Positions 52,262 through 61,559 of a DNA stretch of 64,000 bases are shown here, piece after piece. Source of the DNA: Pseudochrobactrum sp. sp1633 (lineage in GTDB: Bacteria; Pseudomonadota; Alphaproteobacteria; Rhizobiales; Rhizobiaceae); NCBI RefSeq assembly GCF_030376605.1, contig NZ_JARRAE010000004.1, positions 248,001-312,000 on the forward strand, written 5' to 3'. Every line of letters begins with the position of its first letter. Within the stretch, counting starts at the first letter, position 1. Below the pieces are notes generated by a model that had not been told where the DNA came from, did no database searches, and saw only the letters and a program-made list of their open reading frames with translations. The translations under genes were made by a program, and so were the position numbers.

Positions 52262-53350
52262 ATGAACAGCGGTAACAATCCTTATAGTGGCAACCCTTAC
52301 GGAGCATCTTACGGCTATGCGGCCGAGCAGGGGAATGGTCAGGGCAATACCAATGTGACTTATAACACGGCTGCCGGTCACTCTGCCCAACCGCAGGAAG
52401 AGACTGAAGATACCGCAGGCGCTTTGTCATCGCTGGCCGGCTTCGGCAGTTCTGAAACTGTTGTTGCCGGATTGATCAAAGATACAACGACGGCCACATT
52501 TGCAGCCGACGTTATTACTGAGTCCCGAAATCAGCCGGTATTGGTGGATTTCTGGGCGCCGTGGTGCGGTCCGTGCCGCCAGCTGACCCCGTTGATTGAA
52601 AGTGCGGTCAATGCCGCACAGGGTACGGTCAAGCTGGTGAAAATGAATATTGATGATCACCCGACAATTGCCGGACAATTGGGTATTCAGTCGATTCCCG
52701 CCGTTATTGCTTTTGTAAACGGTCAGCCTGTTGACGGTTTCATGGGCGCTTTGCCGGAAAGCAAGATCAAAGAATTTATTGATAAGGTTGCTAAAAGCGC
52801 CGGTTCTGTCAGCGGTCCGCAGGCTGCGATTGAGGAAGCACTGGCTGCTGCTCAGGAAATGCAGGCACATGGTGAGCCGGATCAGGCTGCTCAGATTTAT
52901 GCTGCTATATTGCAAAATGCGCCGGATAATCTGAGCGCTCTTGCTGGTCTGGCAGGATGTCTGTTCGATCTGGGAGAACCTGAAAAAGCACGCGAAGTGC
53001 TTATACAGGTGCCGGATAAACAGAAAGATGATCCGCAAGTCCGTGCAGTTGAAGCACGTTTGGCCTTGGCGGAACAGGTTGCGCATCTGGGCAATCCGGC
53101 GGAATTGCAGACACGTCTGATTGCTGATCCGAATGATCATCAGGCGCGGTTTGATCTGGCGATGATTGCCAGTGCGCTGGATAAGCGTGATGAGGCCGCA
53201 GATGGTCTTCTGGCGATTATGAAGGCGGATCGTGAATGGAATGATGACGGTGCACGCAAGCAATTGCTGCAATTCTTTGAAGCATGGGGCTTTAAAGATC
53301 CTGCAACCGTGAGCGGTCGCCGCAAATTGTCGTCGCTGCTGTTCTCGTGA
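52262..53350 (+). CDS. Thioredoxin-TPR protein (CnoX/YbbN-like)
   Basis: A 362-residue protein: a Gly/Asn/Tyr-rich disordered N-terminus (1-65), a thioredoxin domain with WCGPC (C102, C105) and cis-Pro in QSIPAVIAF, then TPR-like repeats (about 185-360). This is the YbbN/CnoX layout, a holdase that hands oxidised clients to GroEL. E. coli YbbN lacks the CxxC pair, but here it is intact, so redox activity is likely, as in Caulobacter CnoX. Confidence 0.9.
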   Translation: MNSGNNPYSGNPYGASYGYAAEQGNGQGNTNVTYNTAAGHSAQPQEETEDTAGALSSLAGFGSSETVVAGLIKDTTTATFAADVITESRNQPVLVDFWAPWCGPCRQLTPLIESAVNAAQGTVKLVKMNIDDHPTIAGQLGIQSIPAVIAFVNGQPVDGFMGALPESKIKEFIDKVAKSAGSVSGPQAAIEEALAAAQEMQAHGEPDQAAQIYAAILQNAPDNLSALAGLAGCLFDLGEPEKAREVLIQVPDKQKDDPQVRAVEARLALAEQVAHLGNPAELQTRLIADPNDHQARFDLAMIASALDKRDEAADGLLAIMKADREWNDDGARKQLLQFFEAWGFKDPATVSGRRKLSSLLFS

Positions 53351-53379
53351 TCTATCATTTTTGTTTGTGAGGTAAATCT

Positions 53380-54078
53380 ATGCAGGCTGGCAATGCCCAT
53401 TACCGAAAAGCGTCAGACTTACCGGAAGTGATTCCGGTGTTTCCGCTGGTGGCTGGCCTGTTACTGCCTCGCGGACAAATGCCGCTGAATATTTTTGAAC
53501 CGCGTTATCTGGTGATGGTCGATGAGGCTTTGGCCGGTGACCGTGTGATCGGGATTATTCAGCCGAAAATTGTCAATGGTGTTGCCGTTGAGGATAAAGA
53601 GGGTGCTGCAAAAGGGACTGACAGACCAGAGTTGAGTTCTGTCGGTTGCCTTGGCCGGATCACCTCCTATGCAGAAACCGGTGACGGGCGCATGCTGATC
53701 ACGCTGCAAGGCATCTGCCGGTTCAGGGTGGAGGAGGAGCTGTCTGTGGCTCATCCGTTCCGCATGGTGCGGATTACGTCTTATTATCATGATCTGGATG
53801 AAGATCAGGGCGAGAAAGATGTTGACCGTGAGGCGCTGTTACAGGCTTTTCGGGATTATCTTGAAGCCAACGCTCTTGAGGCCGACTGGGAAAGTATTGC
53901 CAAAGCGGGCAATGAAACGCTGGTCAATGCGCTGTCGATGATGTCGCCTTTTGGCGAGGCGGAAAAACAGGCGCTGCTTGAAGCCCCTGATCTGAAAACC
54001 CGTGCGGAAACGCTGGTGGCCATCACAGAAATTGCGCTGGTGCGCAACGGCGACGACTACGGTTCAGGTTTGCAATAG
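53380..54078 (+). CDS. Lon N-terminal-domain (substrate-binding) protein
   Basis: A 232-residue protein consisting of a LON substrate-binding domain without ATPase or protease parts: VIPVFPLVAGLLLPRGQMPLNIFEPRY and VGCLGRITSYAETGDGRMLITLQG are family hallmarks. Cellular role is unknown; it may bind unfolded clients. It begins 29 bases after the CnoX-like gene and precedes the Trm112-like gene, a constant alphaproteobacterial trio. Confidence 0.92.
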   Translation: MQAGNAHYRKASDLPEVIPVFPLVAGLLLPRGQMPLNIFEPRYLVMVDEALAGDRVIGIIQPKIVNGVAVEDKEGAAKGTDRPELSSVGCLGRITSYAETGDGRMLITLQGICRFRVEEELSVAHPFRMVRITSYYHDLDEDQGEKDVDREALLQAFRDYLEANALEADWESIAKAGNETLVNALSMMSPFGEAEKQALLEAPDLKTRAETLVAITEIALVRNGDDYGSGLQ

Positions 54079-54102
54079 CACGCGACGAAAAGGTTGCCGG
54101 AT

Positions 54103-54294
54103 ATGCATGATCATGATGCTGTCAAACACATCGACCCCAAAATGCTGGAACTGCTGGTTTGTCCTTTAACCAAAGGGTCGCTGGACTATGACCGTGAGCA
54201 TAGCGAGCTGATTTCTAAAAAAGCAAAACTCGCTTACCCTGTGCGTGAGGGAATACCGATCCTGCTGGCTTCAGAAGCCAGACCGCTGGAATAG
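54103..54294 (+). CDS. Trm112/YcaR family protein
   Basis: A 63-residue Trm112-like protein: [18 protein letters not shown] followed by [17 protein letters not shown]. Only one cysteine of the zinc-finger pairs remains, as in bacterial YcaR forms. Eukaryotic Trm112 activates methyltransferases; the bacterial function is not established. ATG 54103 is preferred over a TTG three codons upstream. Confidence 0.88.
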   Translation: MHDHDAVKHIDPKMLELLVCPLTKGSLDYDREHSELISKKAKLAYPVREGIPILLASEARPLE

Positions 54295-54529
54295 GTTTTT
54301 CCTTTCCATTGCGAAGTTCGTTTAAGATTATTGCGAAATCATCAAAATTATGAGTCAAATCTTGCGTTTGACACTTTCCCCGCTCGGATCTTTTGAGCTA
54401 TGAATAGCACGAATTTTCGAGTGAGCGCTTTGCCTTTGATACACTGTCATCAGAGGGAGGTGCTCTGAATTGACAGAAGATCATTGGCAGAGGATTGCCT
54501 CTTGCATGATCTGAATAAAGGCATGGCAA

Positions 54530-55642
54530 ATGGCAACCAAAAAACTGTTTCTTCTGCCCGGCGACGGCATTGGTCCTGAGGCAATGGCGGAAGTCCGCAA
54601 AATCATCACCTATCTGAATGAAGAAAAAGGCCACGGTTTTGAAACCGATGAAGGTCTCGTGGGCGGTTCGGCCTATGACGCTCACGGTCAGGCGATTTCA
54701 GAAGGCGATATGGAAAAGGCACTGGCTGCCGATGCCGTATTGTTTGGTGCTGTTGGCGGTCCGAAATGGGATAGCGTGCCGTATGAAGTGCGCCCTGAGG
54801 CAGGTTTGCTGCGTCTGCGTAAAGATCTGGCGCTGTTTGCTAACCTGCGCCCTGCAATCTGCTATCCGGCGCTGGCTGATGCTTCATCGCTGCGCCCTGA
54901 AGTCGTTGAAGGTCTGGATATTCTGATCGTTCGCGAATTGACCGGCGGTGTTTATTTCGGCGAGCCGAAAGAGATTATCGATCTGGGCAATGGCCAGAAG
55001 CGCGGTATTGATACGCAGGTTTATGAAACCTATGAAATCGAACGCATTGCCGGTGTGGCTTTTGAACTGGCGCGTACACGCGGCAACAAAGTCACCTCGA
55101 TGGAAAAACGCAATGTGATGAAATCCGGCGTGTTGTGGAACGAAGTTGTGACCGCGACCCATAAGGCAAAATATGCAGACGTGCAGCTCGAGCATATGCT
55201 GGCTGATGCCGGTGGCATGCAGCTGGTGCGCTGGCCAAAGCAGTTTGACGTGATCGTCACGGACAATCTGTTCGGCGATATGCTGTCTGACGTTGCTGCG
55301 ATGCTGACCGGTTCGCTCGGCATGCTGCCATCCGCTTCGCTTGGTGCGCCGGATGCTGCAACCGGTAACCGCAAAGCGCTTTATGAGCCGGTACACGGTT
55401 CGGCACCGGACATTGCAGGCAAGGGTATTGCCAATCCGATTGCCATGATCGCCTCTTTTGCAATGTGCCTGCGCTATTCCTTCAACCTGATTGAAGAAGC
55501 CGACCGTCTGGAAGCTGCCATTGCTGCTGTACTTGATGATGGTATCCGCACTGCCGATATCTGGGCTGAAGGCTCGAAGAAGGTTGGCACTGTTGAAATG
55601 GGTGAGGCTATTCTCGCTAAATTCAAAGCGCTGAACGCCTGA
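54530..55642 (+). CDS. leuB: 3-isopropylmalate dehydrogenase
   Basis: NAD-dependent oxidative decarboxylation step of leucine synthesis, 370 residues. It shows [26 protein letters not shown], the substrate-loop arginines in [15 protein letters not shown], and [19 protein letters not shown] with the metal-binding Asp residues. The 235 bases before it contain no convincing gene or leader peptide. Confidence 0.97.
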   Translation: MATKKLFLLPGDGIGPEAMAEVRKIITYLNEEKGHGFETDEGLVGGSAYDAHGQAISEGDMEKALAADAVLFGAVGGPKWDSVPYEVRPEAGLLRLRKDLALFANLRPAICYPALADASSLRPEVVEGLDILIVRELTGGVYFGEPKEIIDLGNGQKRGIDTQVYETYEIERIAGVAFELARTRGNKVTSMEKRNVMKSGVLWNEVVTATHKAKYADVQLEHMLADAGGMQLVRWPKQFDVIVTDNLFGDMLSDVAAMLTGSLGMLPSASLGAPDAATGNRKALYEPVHGSAPDIAGKGIANPIAMIASFAMCLRYSFNLIEEADRLEAAIAAVLDDGIRTADIWAEGSKKVGTVEMGEAILAKFKALNA

Positions 55643-55670
55643 TTTTTTGATTTGAGCATTGTAATAATAG

Positions 55671-55710
55671 AAAACCGCCGGAGCATCGCTGCTCCGGCGG
55701 TTTTTGTTTT
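55671..55710. terminator. Terminator between leuB and the MHS transporter
   Basis: AAAACCGCCGGAGCA / TGCTCCGGCGGTTTT (55671-55685, 55690-55704), loop TCGC, followed by T-rich DNA. It serves convergent genes, most clearly leuB. Confidence 0.92.
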
Positions 55711-55720
55711 TGCAGAGTTG

Positions 55721-57598
55721 TTATTCTACGTGGTCGAGATCGCGATCTTTGGTTTCACGTACAAAGATCAGACCGATGATCAGTGTCATCACGGCAATGA
55801 TGATCGGATACCAGAGGCCATAGTAAATATCGCCCTTGGCAGCACTCATAGCGAACACGGTTGCCGGAAGCAGACCACCGAACCAGCCGTTACCAATATG
55901 GTATGGCAATGACATACCTGTATAACGGATGCGTGTCGGGAACATTTCCACCAGAATAGCGGCAATCGGACCGTAAACCATCGTCACATAAATCACGAGA
56001 ATGGTCAGGATCAGAATGGTCAGCGGCCAGTTTACTTCATCCGGTGCGGCAACCATTTTAAAGGCTCCGGCATCAGGAATGGTGTAAATTTTTTGCTCGC
56101 CAATTGTTGCCGCATCAGCCGCAGGGATCAGTTTGGCAGCAACCATCTGTTCCGCTGTCATGCTGGTGGATTCACCGGCACGAATGGTATCTGCATTCAG
56201 TGACAATTCCGGATTGGCGGCAATAAATGCATCCAGTTTTACGTCCGGCACTTTGGCAGGAGTACGCACAAGCGGGAAACCGGCTTTTTGCAGAGCCAGA
56301 TTCACATCATGAATAAATGCAGGGCTGCGGGTTGCAGCATCCGCACCGGTCGCATCATAGGATGTGATGGTGCTTTCGCCGATTTTCACAGTCGCAGGGG
56401 TGCCTGCTGTACCGGTTTCAACCGTATAAGGAACGGAAGAGCGGGACAGGAAGGCCGTTGCAACGTCACAGGATGTGGTGAATTTGGCGGTACCAACCGG
56501 ATTAAACTGGAAAGTACAATCGCCAGGCGCTGCGGTAATGGTTGCACTGATTGTTGCTTCCGCACGGGCAAGTGCCGGATTGGCAGCTGCAGTGAGGGCT
56601 TTAAACAGCGGGAAATAGGTAAAGATTGCTAGAGCAAGACCAGCCATGATGATTGGCTTACGGCCGACTTTATCCGACAGCCAGCCCCAGAACAAGAAGA
56701 ACGGGGTTGCAATCAGAAGGGCAATAGCAATCATGATATTGGCCGAGATGCTTTCAACCTTCAGCACGTTTTGAAGGAAGAACAGCGTATAGAACTGACC
56801 GGAATACCAGACCACAGCCTGACCTGCGGTGAGGCCGAACAGAGCAATCAGTGCAATCTTGGCGTTTTTCCACTGACCGAAGGCTTCTTTCAGCGGAGCC
56901 TTGGACTGCTTGCCCTCTTCCTTCATTTTCTTGAAGGCAGGCGACTCGCTCATCTGCATACGGATCCAGACGGAAATACCAAGCAGCACGACCGAAATCA
57001 GGAACGGAATACGCCAGCCCCATGCGGCAAACTCTTCCGCAGTCATGGAATTCTGGATCAGCAGAATCACGACCAGCGACAGGAACAGACCGAATGTAGC
57101 GGTGGTTTGAATCCATGAGGTGTAGAAACCGCGGCGGCCATTCGGAGCATGTTCGGCCACATAGGTTGCCGCGCCACCATATTCACCACCGAGTGCCAGA
57201 CCCTGAAGCATACGCAGACCGATCAGAATGATCGGAGCGATAATGCCGATGGATGCCGAGCCCGGCAAAAGGCCAACCAGAAAGGTTGAAAGACCCATCA
57301 CCACGATGGTGACAAGGAACGTATATTTACGGCCGACGAGATCGCCGATACGGCCGAAGAACAGCGCACCGAAAGGGCGCACCAGAAAGCCTGCCGCAAA
57401 AGCCAGCAGCGCGAAAATATTACGGGTTGTTTCAGGATATTCGCTGAAGAAAGCAGCGCCGATATAAATTGCCAGCGAGCCGTAGAGATAAAAATCATAC
57501 CATTCAAAAACTGTACCAAGCGACGAGGCAAAAATAACTTTGCGCTCCTCCTTGGTCATTTTTGGGGCGCGTTCACGCGCACCATCAATTGCTGCCAT
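55721..57598 (-). CDS. MHS-family MFS transporter with large periplasmic insert
   Basis: Major facilitator of the metabolite:H+ symporter (ProP/KgtP/ShiA) class. Visible features are SSLGTVFEWYDFYLYG at TM1, the loop GRIGDLVGRKY (82-92), GGEYGGAATYVAEH in TM4 and DKVGRKP (309-315). Family members have about 430-550 residues; this one has 625. The extra length is a hydrophilic insert at about 336-522 between TM8 and TM9, predicted periplasmic, with two cysteines (C361, C377). The substrate is unknown (dicarboxylates, betaines and shikimate are possible). Monocistronic. Confidence 0.88.
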   Translation of the reverse strand: MAAIDGARERAPKMTKEERKVIFASSLGTVFEWYDFYLYGSLAIYIGAAFFSEYPETTRNIFALLAFAAGFLVRPFGALFFGRIGDLVGRKYTFLVTIVVMGLSTFLVGLLPGSASIGIIAPIILIGLRMLQGLALGGEYGGAATYVAEHAPNGRRGFYTSWIQTTATFGLFLSLVVILLIQNSMTAEEFAAWGWRIPFLISVVLLGISVWIRMQMSESPAFKKMKEEGKQSKAPLKEAFGQWKNAKIALIALFGLTAGQAVVWYSGQFYTLFFLQNVLKVESISANIMIAIALLIATPFFLFWGWLSDKVGRKPIIMAGLALAIFTYFPLFKALTAAANPALARAEATISATITAAPGDCTFQFNPVGTAKFTTSCDVATAFLSRSSVPYTVETGTAGTPATVKIGESTITSYDATGADAATRSPAFIHDVNLALQKAGFPLVRTPAKVPDVKLDAFIAANPELSLNADTIRAGESTSMTAEQMVAAKLIPAADAATIGEQKIYTIPDAGAFKMVAAPDEVNWPLTILILTILVIYVTMVYGPIAAILVEMFPTRIRYTGMSLPYHIGNGWFGGLLPATVFAMSAAKGDIYYGLWYPIIIAVMTLIIGLIFVRETKDRDLDHVE

Positions 57599-57959
57599 AA
57601 TTTATCCTCCCAGATAAAGCCCGGCGGCAGTTCCCTAATGCCAGCGGGCGCTCATTGTTCCTTACTTTTTCAAAATGCAAAATAAAGTCCCGCAACCGGT
57701 GTGGTCAGGGTGCCTGCAATAACGCGGTTTCTTTCGCCGCCTGGCAAAGCAGTCGTGCACAGAATGAACTGAAAACGGGATTTGCGTCAGTATTCTTTAG
57801 TATAATAATGGTGAAATATTTTTCTCCGCAGGGCAGCTACCGCCATGCCAAATTGAAAAATTGATATTTTCATAAAGATTGCGGGGCTTTTGAGATATAA
57901 ACGGCAATTGACTCTTAGCAAAATCGGGTTAAAAGCAGCAGTGAATTAGGAGACACCGC
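57599..57959. other. Intergenic region upstream of the asd leader
   Basis: About 360 bases between the divergent MHS gene and the asd leader ORF. No gene is convincing. It should hold both promoters; TTGACT at 57909 is a possible -35 element for the leader transcript. Confidence 0.4.
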
Positions 57960-58118
57960 GTGGAATCCCTCGCTTTGCCATCAGTTTTGCCAGTTTTTTC
58001 CGGAAGTTTTTCCGGCGGCGAAGCTATGGTCTCACCTTCTCCTGCGTTCAATATTACCAAAACGGCCATGATTGCCCTGAAGCCAATCACCTCGAAAACG
58101 ACCACCAAAACGGTCTGA
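57960..58118 (+). CDS. Candidate asd leader peptide (52 codons)
   Basis: A GTG start seven bases after TAGGAG opens a 52-codon frame, beginning VESLALPSV and ending NITKTAMIALKPITSKTTTKTV (given here as NITKTAMIALKP plus ITSKTTTKTV). Its last 23 codons hold seven Thr, four Lys, three Ile and two Met, the end products of the pathway that asd serves. The stop is followed directly by overlapping hairpins. This is the layout of an amino-acid attenuator; no homologue is known to me, and expression is unproven. Confidence 0.5.
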   Translation: MESLALPSVLPVFSGSFSGGEAMVSPSPAFNITKTAMIALKPITSKTTTKTV

Positions 58119-58130
58119 TCCCTTGGCCTG

Positions 58131-58207
58131 CTCACCCTCTCCCGGGTTAGGCCCGGGGTGGAGAACCTGCGTGGCCAACGGGTTTTCTGGTGTGAAAGCG
58201 GAGAGGG
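58131..58207 (+). promoter_or_regulatory. Candidate attenuator hairpins before asd
   Basis: Three structures overlap. CTCACCC pairs with GGGTGGAG around a CCCGGG/CCCGGG hairpin (58131-58162). AACC-TG-CGT pairs with ACGGGTT and is followed by TTTTCT (58164-58187), terminator-like. CCCTCTC (58135-58141) pairs with GAGAGGG (58201-58207), next to the asd ribosome binding site. They are partly exclusive, as expected of a switch. Confidence 0.45.
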
Positions 58208-58221
58208 ACAGGAGATTTCAC

Positions 58222-59253
58222 ATGGGTTTCAAAGTAGCGATTGTCGGTGCCACAGGTAATGTGGGCCGTGAAATGCTCAATATTCTTGAAGAGCGCGGTT
58301 TTCCTGCCTCTGAAGTGGTGGCGCTTGCGTCCCGCCGCAGCCTCAATACCGAAGTGTCTTATGGCGATAAAACCTTGAAGACCAAGGTTCTCGACACCTA
58401 TGATTTTTCTGATGTCGATATCTGCCTGATGTCTGCCGGTGGCACAGTTTCAAAAGAATGGTCACCTAAAATCGGAGCGCAGGGTTGCGTTGTTATCGAT
58501 AACTCATCCGCATGGCGCTATGATGCCGATGTGCCGCTGATCGTGCCGGAAGTAAATCCTGAAGCGATTGACGGTTTCCGCAAGCGCAATATCATTGCCA
58601 ATCCGAATTGCTCGACAGCCCAGCTCGTTGTTGCGCTCAAGCCTTTGCATGATGCTGCAACCATCAAGCGTATTGTTGTCGCGACCTATCAGTCGGTTTC
58701 CGGTGCCGGTAAAGAAGGCATGGACGAACTGTTCCAGCAGTCGCGTGCGGTTTTTGTTGCTGATCCTGTCTCAGCGCAGAAATTCACAAAACGCATCGCT
58801 TTCAACGTCATTCCGCATATTGATGATTTCATGGAAGACGGCTCCACCAAGGAAGAGTGGAAAGTGATGGCGGAAACCAAGAAAATGCTTGATCCGAAGA
58901 TCAAGGTTTCTTGCACTGCCGTGCGCGTTCCGGTGTTTATCGGTCACTCCGAAGCCGTGAATATTGAATTCGACAAGCCGATCAGTGCTGAAGAAGCCCG
59001 TGAAATCCTGCGTGAAGCGCCGGGTTGTCAGGTTGTCGATAAGCATGAAGACGGTGGTTACATCACCCCTTATGAAAGTGCCGGTGAAGACGCGACATTC
59101 ATTTCGCGTATCCGTGAAGATATCACACTGGAAAATGGTCTTTCCATGTGGATTGTTGCGGACAACCTGCGCAAGGGTGCTGCACTCAACACAATTCAGA
59201 TTGCGGAGCTGTTGCTGGCGCGTGGTCTGATCAAGCCGAAATCAGCGGCCTGA
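58222..59253 (+). CDS. asd: Aspartate-semialdehyde dehydrogenase
   Basis: Reduces aspartyl phosphate to aspartate semialdehyde, the branch point to lysine, threonine, methionine, isoleucine and diaminopimelate. VAIVGATGNVGREML is the NADP site, the catalytic C130 is in ANPNCSTAQ, and the substrate region has VSGAGKEGMDEL and RVPVFIGHSEAV. Length is 343 residues. ATG 58222 follows AGGAGA by six bases. It has an unusually long leader with a candidate attenuator, and a strong terminator after it. Confidence 0.96.
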   Translation: MGFKVAIVGATGNVGREMLNILEERGFPASEVVALASRRSLNTEVSYGDKTLKTKVLDTYDFSDVDICLMSAGGTVSKEWSPKIGAQGCVVIDNSSAWRYDADVPLIVPEVNPEAIDGFRKRNIIANPNCSTAQLVVALKPLHDAATIKRIVVATYQSVSGAGKEGMDELFQQSRAVFVADPVSAQKFTKRIAFNVIPHIDDFMEDGSTKEEWKVMAETKKMLDPKIKVSCTAVRVPVFIGHSEAVNIEFDKPISAEEAREILREAPGCQVVDKHEDGGYITPYESAGEDATFISRIREDITLENGLSMWIVADNLRKGAALNTIQIAELLLARGLIKPKSAA

Positions 59254-59273
59254 GTTCTGTTTTGATCTATGAG

Positions 59274-59300
59274 AAAAGGCGCGGTTTCCGCGCCTTTTTT
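59274..59300 (+). terminator. Terminator after asd
   Basis: AAAAGGCGCGG-TTT-CCGCGCCTTTT, followed by further T. Confidence 0.93.
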
Positions 59301-59301
59301 G

Positions 59302-59352
59302 TGAAAGCGTATCCCCAAAAGTGTGAAGCGGTTTTGGGAAAAGATACGCGTA
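59302..59352. repeat. Intergenic mosaic repeat after asd
   Basis: AAAGCGTATCCCCAAAAGTG, then TGAAGCGGTTTTGGGAAAAG ending GATACGC: an imperfect palindrome with the AAAGTG/GCGGTTTTG modules shared with the 34.2 and 61.4 kb copies. Confidence 0.6.
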
Positions 59353-59395
59353 AAAATAAAGAGAAAGAGTATTTCAGCTTAACAGAAATGCTCTG

Positions 59396-60241
59396 TCATT
59401 GCTGCTCGCGATTCCGGTATTGCATGATGGCGGCGTTGATTTCCGCACCGATGATAAAAATTGCAGCAATAATATAGAGAAATACAATCGCGACCATGAT
59501 CGATGCCAGACCGGCATAGGTGGTGACATAGCTGGCAAAGCTCTCAAGATAGCGGGCAAAAGCGGTTGCACCAGCCAGCCATGCGATCAGGGTCAGCACA
59601 ATACCGGGCAGAATATCAATCAGCGATCTTTGCCCCGCTGGCAACCAGATATGGACGACAAACAGTCCGAAAATCAGCACCGACAGCGCAATGGCATAGC
59701 GCCAGAAGCTGAAGGAGACAGACATTGTTTCCAGTGCAGGCACCCATTGTTCCGCCAGGCGAATGGCCAGAGGTGCCAAAACCAGCAGAAAGCTGATGGC
59801 CATAATGCTGAGTGTGGCGATTACCACGAATCCGAGACTTTGTGCGCGGCAAAACAGAATAGAGCGGGTGTCGGTCACGCGATAGGCACGGTTCAGCGCC
59901 ACACGTAGCGCTTCCACGCCGTTGGATGCAAAATAAGCAGCGGCAATCACACTGAGGGTCAGCAGGTCACCGCGCTGAATGGTGAGCACGTTCTGCACTT
60001 CGCGGGCAATCGGCGCGGCAATCGCAGGAGGCCAGGTGTCAAAAATGACATGAACTGCGGTATCGGCAAAGGCATTGGCACCGAGAAAACTGGCCAGCGC
60101 TGTTGCAAAAATTAGAAACGGGAACAGTGCCATCAGGCTGGATAATGCGACATGCGATGCGAAAGCCCAACCGTCATCAGACGCGAAATGACCGATCGCG
60201 TCAGTAATGATCTGTCTCAGAAAACGGACTATTTTTCGCAT
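59396..60241 (-). CDS. YihY/BrkB family membrane protein
   Basis: A 281-residue inner-membrane protein with six predicted helices and the YihY signature: ASHVALSSLMALFPFLIF at the first helix, and VEALRVALNRAYRV. Once thought to be RNase BN; no transport or enzyme activity is settled. Monocistronic. ATG 60241. Confidence 0.92.
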   Translation of the reverse strand: MRKIVRFLRQIITDAIGHFASDDGWAFASHVALSSLMALFPFLIFATALASFLGANAFADTAVHVIFDTWPPAIAAPIAREVQNVLTIQRGDLLTLSVIAAAYFASNGVEALRVALNRAYRVTDTRSILFCRAQSLGFVVIATLSIMAISFLLVLAPLAIRLAEQWVPALETMSVSFSFWRYAIALSVLIFGLFVVHIWLPAGQRSLIDILPGIVLTLIAWLAGATAFARYLESFASYVTTYAGLASIMVAIVFLYIIAAIFIIGAEINAAIMQYRNREQQ

Positions 60242-60274
60242 CGACAGAAAATTCCTTTAATTCGGCTTATTATA

Positions 60275-60373
60275 TTGGAGCATTTCCGGCAAACGCGGGG
60301 TTAGGAAATGCGCATATTTAAATTGGGCGAGCATTTCCTCTGATTCAATTAAAACCGGAAATGCTCTATGTCT
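60275..60373. repeat. Two adjacent GCATTTCC intergenic repeats
   Basis: GGAGCATTTCCGGCAAACGC, GAGCATTTCCTCTGATTC and ACCGGAAATGCTCTATG form nested inverted repeats between the yihY and SDR promoters. Same family as the other mosaic repeats. Confidence 0.6.
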
Positions 60374-60500
60374 GTAACAGAGCTGATTGCATTTTGTGTG
60401 GTATAACTGACGACAGGTCAAAAACTCAATGCGTATAAAAGCTCTGCAGACGGGAATTACAATTATGTGAACCCGTAAACATACGGATAAAGATCAGGAT

Positions 60501-61358
60501 ATGGCAAAAACAATGCAAACGCCTTCTGCTCAGCAAAGAACAATTCTGATTACCGGTTGTTCCAGCGGTATTGGTGCTTTTTGTGCGCAGGCATTGAAAG
60601 AGCGCGGCTGGCGGGTCTTTGCCACTGCCCGTAAAGCCCAAGATCTGGCTTATTTGCGCGAACAGGGGTTCGAGGCTTTTTATCTGGATTATTGCGAACC
60701 GGAGTCGATTGCAGCTGTGGCTGAGAGCGTGCTGAACCTGTGTAACCACAAGCTCGATGCCTTGTTCAATAATGGTGCCTATGCACAGCCGGGCGCGGTG
60801 GAAGATCTGCCGATGGAAGCCTTGCGATTACAGTTTGATGCGAATTTCTTTGGCTGGCAGGATCTGACACAGCGGCTGATCCCTGCAATGCGTGCGTGCA
60901 AACAAGGCCGTCTGGTGCATTGCTCATCCATTCTCGGACTGGTGCCGATGAAGTGGCGCGGTGCCTATGTCTCCTCCAAATTCGCTCTGGAAGGTTTGAT
61001 GCTTGTGCAGCGCATGGAATTGGAAGGGTCAGGCATTTCCGTTTCCATGATCGAGCCGGGGCCGATTACCAGCAAATTTACGGTCAATGCCGCAGCCTAT
61101 GCGCAAAAATATATTGATATGGAAGCCTCCGTTCATAAGGAAGATTATCAGCGGCAATTTGCCAAACTGCAAAGCGGTGGTACCAAATCTTCGGTAAAGC
61201 TGGGGCCTGATGCGGTTTATGAGGTTTTGTTGCATGCACTGGAGAGTGACCGCCCGCGTCCGCATTATCCGGTAACACGTCCGGCAAAGCTCGGCATTCT
61301 TGCCAAGCGCCTGCTGCCTGCGCGCTGGCTTTATAAAATGCTGTCCGATCAGTCATAG
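60501..61358 (+). CDS. Short-chain dehydrogenase/reductase
   Basis: Classical SDR of 285 residues. The cofactor motif TGCSSGIG (18-25), NNGAYAQPG (the NNAG position) and catalytic Y156-x3-K160 (AYVSSKFAL) are present. CSSILGLVPM supplies the catalytic Ser. An extra C-terminal segment (about 230-285) ends in basic residues. The substrate is unknown. Monocistronic, flanked by repeats on both sides. Confidence 0.9.
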   Translation: MAKTMQTPSAQQRTILITGCSSGIGAFCAQALKERGWRVFATARKAQDLAYLREQGFEAFYLDYCEPESIAAVAESVLNLCNHKLDALFNNGAYAQPGAVEDLPMEALRLQFDANFFGWQDLTQRLIPAMRACKQGRLVHCSSILGLVPMKWRGAYVSSKFALEGLMLVQRMELEGSGISVSMIEPGPITSKFTVNAAAYAQKYIDMEASVHKEDYQRQFAKLQSGGTKSSVKLGPDAVYEVLLHALESDRPRPHYPVTRPAKLGILAKRLLPARWLYKMLSDQS

Positions 61359-61384
61359 AAGAAGGCGAATACGTTTGCATTGTC

Positions 61385-61486
61385 CTTGCGCAAAACCGCT
61401 ACGCACTTTTACGGGAAATGCCGGTTTGTTTAGTCGCATTATCCTTACGTAAAACCGCTATGCACTTTTACGGGAAATGCTCTATC
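61385..61486. repeat. Tandem pair of intergenic mosaic repeats
   Basis: Two copies of about 36 bases (GCAAAACCGCTACGCACTTT... and GTAAAACCGCTATGCACTTT..., each ending TTACGGGAAATGC), about 60 bases apart. A third, slightly different copy lies at 34216-34249. Confidence 0.8.
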
Positions 61487-61559
61487 TGCCGGAAAAGGCT
61501 TCTGTTACACATTGAGCGGGAATGAGGAATGACTGTCTGCGGATAGTCGGGAGGAATAG

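Noticed and set aside
54401-54469. Short ORF (MNSTNFRVSALPL...) upstream of leuB, as a leucine leader
   Set aside because: No proper ribosome binding site, only four scattered Leu codons and no clear terminator/antiterminator pair.
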